DNA of 64,000 nucleotides, from the NCBI RefSeq assembly GCF_950023065.1, contig NC_088680.1, positions 17,534,559 through 17,598,558 on the forward strand, in the 5' to 3' direction. Below the pieces are notes generated by a model. It searched no databases, was not told the origin of the DNA, and saw nothing but the letters and a program-made list of their open reading frames with translations. A program made the position numbers and the translations under genes. This DNA is from Planococcus citri (lineage: Eukaryota; Arthropoda; Insecta; Hemiptera; Pseudococcidae). Shown here one piece after another: positions 57,787 to 64,000 of this stretch (position 1 is the stretch's first letter; each line of letters starts with the position of its first letter).

Positions 57787-60090
57787 ATGTCCATTAATCA
57801 AACACTAGGAGAAAATTACGACGATGAGAGCTTTAAAGAACGCTATGTATTTCACTACGAACTGCCAAGCTTGCAGCAAATAGCATCCTACGAAGTTTGC
57901 CGAACAATCTGGTACAGCAATTTATCGAAGTTCCAACTTATCGAAGCGAAAGATACTAACGTTATTCACTGTCGTTTTATGATTGGGTATTGTCTTTTCT
58001 TTCATTACCAGAAGCACAATGAGCAACTTATAAAGCATTTGAATGTTCCCGCTTCAATCGAAGGTATTCTCGTAAATTCTATGACTAAGGTCTGTAAAGA
58101 GATCGAAGATTGGGTGACAGAATTTTACCAATACACAATAAATCTCGAAAGCCACAGCAGAATTCATCTTATTGATCCAAAATGGTGGGTTTGGTCGATG
58201 AATGGTGAAATCGACTGTTCGAGAAGCGCAAGGAGGGTTCTACAAGATGGCAGTTTGACTGAATGGCAGAAATTTCTCGTGATGTGTAAATATTGCATGA
58301 CAGACGAGATAAGTAAATTCTCGTTGGATTCCCTTCCACCGCAATTATTCAATGAAAATTGTCATTGCAGCAATTCTATTTGCTTTTATTGGATTTGTTT
58401 TCTCAGAAATGAATTGCACCGAATACCAGTCAGAAATAATGATTCAATAGACTCGGCCATTTTTAGATATTACGCTGAGTCTCCTATAGTTAAAAATTTT
58501 TTCTGGAATCGTTTAAATGACGATCAGCAAGTAGCACTTGTTGCTGATTGGATTAATGTGTCTTTACCAAAAAGAACAAGTGACTTTATTATTTCGTTAC
58601 AAATGATTTCTAAAATGTTACTGTCTCAGCAACAGCGTTTGCTGCGTGAAACGAGACACAAAATCGTTAGTTTTTTCGCTCCGTATTCCGATTCATCACG
58701 ATGTGCTCTTTGGGCTTGGAGGTATGCTGGAAATCAGATGACTGTAGGACAATTCGCCAATTTGATTAAGATATTGTTGGAAACAAGTATAAATGAGAAG
58801 TCAACGTCTTTATTGAATGAGATTTGGAACACAGCGTCTGCTCACCAGAGATATCATGCTATCCAGTACAAGTTGGACCAGTTAATAAAAACATTAAGGA
58901 AAAATAGTTCGACATGCTCTGACCGACTTCTCCAGTTTATATCAGAAGACGAAAGAAAAGAATCGATTCTTAGATCAGTAAACCGAAATGCTATTCAACA
59001 TTGTGATGTTGATTATTTGAGCAACTTCCTGAATGAATATTTGCCGTGCCCGGAAGACCAATCAACGTTCAGAAAATTGATCATTGATTCTCCCGCGTTT
59101 TTAGATCGTGAAATAGTATATTACAATACAAGGAGCGAAAGTGAAGTATGTTTGGTCGAGTGCAATTTGACTCGCCGAGCCGAAGGCGAGGGGAGTTAAA
59201 GCACGAGACCAAACATTCTTCACGTCGCTTCTTGCATTGTAAGATATTTTTCATTATTCATGCTACGAAAATAAGTTTTACGCCCGTTTTTGGTTAAAGT
59301 AATGAGTATGATCCCTTTTTTACATAGTAAATATATCGAATACTAAGCCTCCTAGAAAAAAACTAAAGGCATTATGTCGATTGGAAATTTAATTCTCTAC
59401 AATTTTCCTCGACTTCATTTTTCCGTAGAATGCTTTTTTCCGCCTTCAGGGCGCTTTAAAAGTTGAAAGATCTTCATTTTCGATCCGGGTAAACATAGAG
59501 CATTTTCGTAGCATGCACGGAGGGCGGAAAACTTATACTTTCGTAGCATGTATAATGAAAAAGACTTATTGCATCGTGGAAAATATAAAGAGATGGATGA
59601 AACATTGAAATTTTACTTTTCTCACGATGCAGCTGCTGCTGAAATATTCAAACGAGACTTCCTGGAACAGAAATTGAAAACTATGGATTTCCCTTCTGAC
59701 TTCGGGTTAATTTCAAGTATCGATAAATGGAATGGATTGAGCCATTTCATCGATGAGGTTTTTGATGAAGATCCGAAACCAGGGTTGATGGTTAAGAAAT
59801 GGTTCATCACATCAGCATTTACCCACAGTATCAGTCGGATTTGGTACTCAAACAACATCTCTCATCTTACCCAGAGTTTCGATGATTTTGTGAAAATTGT
59901 CGAAACTGTATTCAAAAATGACGAACTGGAGAATGTGAAACGTTTGTTTTCTGATCATTTTTGCGCATTATCCACTGGTCCTTCCCGTGGTGGCTATTAT
60001 TATGTGGCTTGTATCCGTGATAATGTTTTTCTTCTCAAGTTTATGCAGTGGTGTTCGCTGCATAGTGGAAAGCCTTTTTTGAAGTTGTGA
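57787..60090 (+). pseudogene. Family copy E: full-length copy split by a 447-bp insertion
   Basis: The acceptor AAATTTCAG ends at 57,776 and the ATG follows ten bases on. The frame is intact through LPSLQQIASYEVCRTIWYSN, WQKFLVMCKYCMTDE and IIDSPAFLDREI, then enters the insertion at 59,117 and meets a stop at 59,197-59,199. Family sequence resumes at 59,564 (LLHRGKYKEMDETLKFYFSH) in the frame expected if the insertion were removed, and runs to WCSLHSGKPFLKL and the stop at 60,090. Otherwise no lesion is seen, so inactivation may be recent or polymorphic. AATAAA at 60,149. The downstream segment 60,240-60,460 is shared with copy B. Confidence 0.85.
59117..59563. mobile_element. Double-hairpin insertion in copy E
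   Basis: Two successive foldbacks. The first (about 59,121-59,242) pairs TTACAATACAAGGAGCGAAA with its near complement ending TTGCATTGTAA, and pairs TGTTTGGTCGAG with GAGACCAAACA. The second (about 59,248-59,563) pairs TTTTTCATTATTCATGCTAC with the complement of the right end, and CATGCTACGAAAATA appears in inverse form more than once. The length is 447 bp (149 codons). No target duplication is evident. The family is unassigned and non-coding. Confidence 0.75.
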
Positions 60091-60459
60091 TCTAACTAAA
60101 TCTGTACTTACCTATGTTTAATTTATCTATCTGTACCTACCTAATACCAATAAAAAAATACCTAATATGCACACCTTGTACAAAATATTCATTACCTAAT
60201 TATTATTTCTGCTGCTCAATGTAGTATGCAAATTAGCTGTAGAGATTGCTCTCGATCTACATCCTTTGAACCAAAGTTCGCGAAAAACGACTTGCACAGA
60301 AGAGCGCAATCGAAATGATCAAAGTCATCATGTTCCACGCTCTTTCCACTTTCAAGTATAGAAAATGAACTTTTGTAGAGTTATTGAAAATGACCTTGTG
60401 ACCTATCAAAATGGGTTGAAATTTCGCGAAAAATTCAAATATTTCAACGAAAATATTTT

Positions 60460-61130
60460 CTGAGAATTTTTGAAGAATTTTCAGCCTAAAATTTGGTTAC
60501 GATTCTTAGTATTTTTGAAAGAGTGTTGTGCAACCGATGAAAATGTGTTAAAATATATATTTCGACAAAAATTTTATGATACGCTTGAAGAATTTGGAGC
60601 TTACAAAATTGGGCTATGATTTATGAGATTTTTGTAAAAATGTCATGCGACCTATAAAAATGAGTTAAATTTTTTCAAGACTTTCAAATAGTTTTTAAAA
60701 AATGTTATTTGAACACATTTTCTGTCAAATTTCTTTTTGAGCACTTTTGAGGAATTTCAACCTCAAAATTAGTTTATGATCGTCGGGACTGGAAGCTTTG
60801 AAAAAGGTATCTTAGGGCCTATGTTTAAACTTACGATAGAAAATCGAACAAAAATTCGTCATCGAGTCGGCAAATTTTTAAAAGTTGTTCATATTTATGT
60901 GTTTCGTTGGAAATTGACAATATTTGTGAAAAATGCGCCACAAAAATACCAAGGTAAGTATTTGAAAATTTACTCAATCGAAAAAAAATCGTCAAATGTT
61001 GAAGTCAGCAAATTATGAATTTGAAAATCTGAATTTGATAAGTGATAATTTAATAATTATTACTGGTGTAAAACTAATTATACGTAAATTCTGCTGTAGA
61101 AGTGTAAGTAGATACCTACCTGGAAAATAG
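60460..61130. other. Intergenic stretch between copies E and F
   Basis: AT-rich, with repeated CCTAT(C/A)AAAATG(G/A)GTT words. A GTAAGTATTTG sequence near 60,955 resembles a splice donor, but the preceding sequence is not the family first exon. No first exon for copy F is visible here, which supports F being a partial duplicate. Confidence 0.45.
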
Positions 61131-61131
61131 T

Positions 61132-61720
61132 TTGTTCGAAGTTCGAAAATTGTTCATTGATTCTCCCGCGTTTGTAAAAAAATTACAGTACTTATTGGAT
61201 CGTGGAAAATATAAAAAGATCGACAAAACATTGAAATTTTACTTTTCTCACGATGCAGCTGCTGCTCAAATATTCAAACGAGACTTCCTGGAACAGAAAT
61301 TGAAAACTATGGATTTCTATTTTGGCTTCAGGTTAATTACAAGTATCGATAAATGGAATGGATTGAGCCAATTCATCGATGAGGTTTTTGATGAAGATCC
61401 GGAACCAGGGTTGATGGTTAAGAAATGGTTCATCACATCAGCATTTACCCACAATACGAGTATCCGTCAACCTGAGGGACTCAAAAAACATCTCTCGTCT
61501 TACCCAGTGTTTCGATGATTTTGTGAAAATTGTCGAAACGGTATTCAAGAGTGACGAACTGGAGAATGTGAAACGTTTGTTTTCTGATCATTTTTGCTCC
61601 ATATCCACTGATCTTGAGCGTCATGTATTTTTTATGGATTTTATTCGTCATGATATTTTTTACCTAAAGTTGATGCGGTGGTGTTCGGTGCATAATGGAA
61701 AGTCAATTTTGAAGTTGTAA
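61132..61720 (+). pseudogene. Family copy F: C-terminal remnant with frameshift
   Basis: Family homology starts abruptly near 61,135 (EVRKLFIDSPAFVKKLQYLL) and continues through FYFSHDAAAAQIFKRDFLE and FIDEVFDEDPEPGLMVKKWF. Relative to copy D, seven extra bases near 61,460-61,490 shift the frame, giving a stop at 61,518. The C-terminus then continues in another frame (VETVFKSDELENVKRLFSDH to WCSVHNGKSILKL, stop 61,720). There is no start, acceptor or N-terminal four fifths. The 3' UTR is split by the foldback 61,731-62,675, and AATAAA lies at 62,728. Confidence 0.85.
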
Positions 61721-61730
61721 TTTAACTATA

Positions 61731-62675
61731 CAGGGTGTTAAATAAAGCGTGGGCAATAATTTCACAATAGATGCAACTCGAGTAGACGAACAAAAAACGT
61801 TATTATGATAAGTTGCCTATCTTGTAAAATGAAGGTGCTACGTGCTCTGCAAAACTGGAAATTTACCAATTTTGAAAAATTCGTCAAAAATAAGAAAACG
61901 TTTGAATCATTCAAGTGATGCTCCTAACCCATAGTACCCGAGTGGACGAACAAAAAAAGTTATTATGACCAATTGCCTATCTTCAAAATTGAAGGGGCAA
62001 ACCTGATTCAAAATTTCCAAATTTCGAGTGCCCCAAATTTGAATTTTGAAATTGTACTTGCCCCTTCAATTTTGAAGATAGGCAATTGGTCATAATAACT
62101 TTTTTTGTTCGTCCACTCGAGTACTATGGGTAGGGGACATCCTTTTAATGATTCTAACATTTTCTTACCGTCTGCGTATTGAAGGAATTACCCCATTTTT
62201 GAACTAAAATTCACCAATTTTGAAAAATTCATCAAAAATAAGAAGATGTTTGAATCATTTAAATGATGCCCCCTACCCATAGTACTCGAGTGGACGAACA
62301 AAAAAAGTTATTATGACCAATTGCCTATCTTCAAAATTGAAGGGGCAAGCACAATTTCAAAATTCAAATTTGGGGCACTCGAAATTTGGAAATTTTGAAT
62401 CCGGTTTGCCCCTTCAATTTTGAAGATAGGCAATTGGTCATAATAACTTTTTTTGTTCGTCCACTCGGGTACTATGGGTTAGGGGCATCACTTAAATGAT
62501 TCAATGGTTTTCTTATTTTTGACGAATTTTTCAAAATTGGTAAATTTCCAGTTTTGCGGAGCACGTAGCACCTTCATTTTACAAGATAGGCAACTTATCA
62601 TAATAACGTTTTTTGTTCGTCTACTCGAGTTGCATCTATTGTGAAATTATTGCCCACGCTTTATTTAACACCCTG
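61731..62675. mobile_element. 945-bp foldback element, TA target, nested palindromes
   Basis: The ends CAGGGTGTTAAATAAAGCGT and their exact complement are flanked by TA (61,729-61,730 and 62,676-62,677). Outer arms are 61,731-61,927 and 62,479-62,675. Within lie two further palindromes of about 200 bp (61,928-62,127 and 62,277-62,478). Each pairs CGAACAAAAAAAGTTATTAT with its complement and centres on a GCCCC.AA.TTT..A block. Almost the whole element is self-complementary. The terminus and TA target fit the Tc1/mariner superfamily. It lies in the 3' UTR of copy F. Confidence 0.88.
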
Positions 62676-62989
62676 TATGTATTTATGTGTTATTTATATA
62701 CCTATCTGTATTACCTACCTTATACCTAATAAAAAAATACTCGATAGGTGTGTTTTTCAAAATATTTGTTATGTTACTATATTTCTGCTGCACAACGTAA
62801 GTAAAGTACCATTTATGCGAATTAGCTGCAGAGATTGCTCTCCATTTTTCTCTACAAATTTTTGAAATTTTCACTTTTTCGCAACCCTCTAAATTAAAAT
62901 TTTTTTTGAAAAAATATCCTAAAATTTCCATAAATTACCTTTAGTCCCTGAATCTCGTCATTTCTGTAGGCCTATAGTTTATTTTAAAA

Positions 62990-63428
62990 TTTAAAAAAAA
63001 AATCGACACAAAATTTGAAAAAGTATATGGTAGACACTTCAAGAGATTCTCTTATCATTAGACAAACACTTGACAGAGAGCATATTGTATACTGTTCTTT
63101 TTTCAGCTGCGTAGTTCGAAGTTCATATTATTTTGAAAAGAAATACATACAATGTGCTTTCAAGGACAGTACAATTGTGGTACACCGGCAGTCTGTCGTC
63201 ATCCAAGTACTGTTTTTGGAACTAGAGGTGTTGAAACTGGTTTTTAAATCACGCTTTCAGTACCTACCTATCTATTCTTCGGCGTGACTGCTATATGCTT
63301 TACCTTAGTCGATAGTCGATATTCGCAGTGTTTGTTAGCATTTAGCAAAAGGAAGACGTTATTGGTGGTACGTGTATTTATTTGAGAATTTTAAGATTTT
63401 TGCGAACTTCAAGATTCTCGTCTGGGTG
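62990..63428 (+). promoter_or_regulatory. 5' flank and first exon of a seventh unit (gene beyond window)
   Basis: Contains GAGATTCTCTTATCATTAGA, AACACTTGACAGAGAGCATA, CACGCTTTCAGTACCT and GGAAGACGTTATTGGTGGTA. It ends TCTCGTCTGGGTG at 63,428 before the donor GTAAGTAGATTT. It is of the B/C/D subtype. No coding exon follows within the remaining 570 bases, so the gene should lie to the right of the window. Confidence 0.65.
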
Positions 63429-64000
63429 GTAAGTAGATTTCTGTATTTTTTTAGTTTTCCTGTGTGATATGGTACTGATGAGTGATAACCATACGTGTAG
63501 CCTTAGGGTGTACCTTAGTTATATGTGGAGGGAGTTTTATTGAATATTGCTCCTGGATCACTTTTGGAGTTAATTGTCAATTGCCACAATCCTAATCTGT
63601 TCTTTTATTTTTTCATCATTGAAGGTCTCTATTTAAGTGGCCAACATTTTTGAGAATTTTCTCGAAAAAAAAATATTTAGAAGCAGGGCGTTTTTTTTGA
63701 AAAAAAGTTCAAAAATATTGAATAAGTTCCATAAACACTTGAAAAAAAATATGAAAAAATTAAGATGGGAAAATGAGATTTGACAAAATAAAGAAGCTTT
63801 TAAAGCAATTCTGTAAAAAAACAGACTTTTGTTTAGCAAACTTTGAAACAAAAAGAGGATTTTGTAGGCAGGCAAGGCAAAAATCAATACTTTTTGGACG
63901 TTAGGATAAAAAGCAATAATTTCTGATTACGACCATTTGACTATTTCATCAAAAAATTACCTACTTCCTGAGAATTTTGACCAAAAAAAAAAACATTACG
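63429..64000 (+). other. Start of intron 1 of the seventh unit
   Basis: Begins GTAAGTAGATTTCTG and the T-rich AGTTTTCCTGTGTGATA block shared with the other units. It then becomes AT-rich with degenerate AAAACAGACTTTTG-type words. It is cut by the window end. Confidence 0.5.

Noticed and set aside
59116..59563. The insertion in copy E as a functional intron (GT at 59,116 and AG at 59,563)
   Set aside because: Splicing there would remove one coding base and shift the downstream frame. The foldback structure and its absence in B, C and F point to a mobile element.
60776..61018. Frame with a following GTAAGTATTTG as a first exon of copy F
   Set aside because: It shares none of the family exon-1 blocks, and F lacks an acceptor and start codon.

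Overview
The window looks like nuclear DNA of an animal, most probably an insect. It is AT-rich and nearly free of genes. It has GT-AG introns, AATAAA poly(A) signals and very many foldback or terminal-inverted-repeat elements with TA targets. The frequent TACCTACC-type words and CGCTTCGCTCGGG-type dispersed repeats resemble sternorrhynchan hemipterans such as mealybugs, scale insects and aphids. That placement is inference, not proof. I see no bacterial gene, rRNA, functional tRNA or CRISPR array.

Left half (1-24.8 kb): no intact gene is recognised. It holds a 3-kb satellite (1.36-4.34 kb), a decayed macro-domain (ADP-ribose-hydrolase-like) pseudogene on the minus strand, and a 30-bp minisatellite in two duplicated blocks (16-18 kb). 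The pseudogene is split by a 3.4-kb pogo/Tigger-like element (8,196-11,585). That element is itself nested with inverted G/C-tract repeats and a Mutator-like element bearing a 9-bp target duplication. The remainder is low-complexity or apparently single-copy non-coding DNA.

Right half (24.8-64 kb): a head-to-tail array of one unrecognised gene family, with six coding copies or remnants and the first exon of a seventh. Each unit has a conserved 5' flank, a non-coding first exon ending in a GTAAGT donor, a long intron, and a single coding exon. The coding exon starts 10-11 bases after a conserved acceptor and encodes about 620-640 residues of helical-repeat protein. Copies A (27,993) and C (48,200) are intact. 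B (42,582) has a late frameshift, E (57,787) is split by a double-hairpin insertion, and D (53,561) and F (61,132) are C-terminal remnants. First exons are seen at about 25.2, 33.8, 46.7, 52.1, 55.7 and 63.4 kb. Their order matches the coding copies, except that F has none and the last one serves a gene beyond the right edge.

Mobile DNA has rebuilt the array. The intron of B carries a nearly perfect palindrome with 1,013-bp arms, whose spacer holds a Tigger-like MITE. It also carries a 215-bp-arm foldback element and a tRNA-derived SINE-like sequence. Copy D carries a 997-bp element with Transib-like CACA(C/T)TG ends and a 5-bp target duplication, and the 3' UTR of F carries a 945-bp TA-flanked foldback. 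The array is the main candidate for an undescribed biological system: a lineage-expanded, rapidly decaying and renewing gene family of unknown function.
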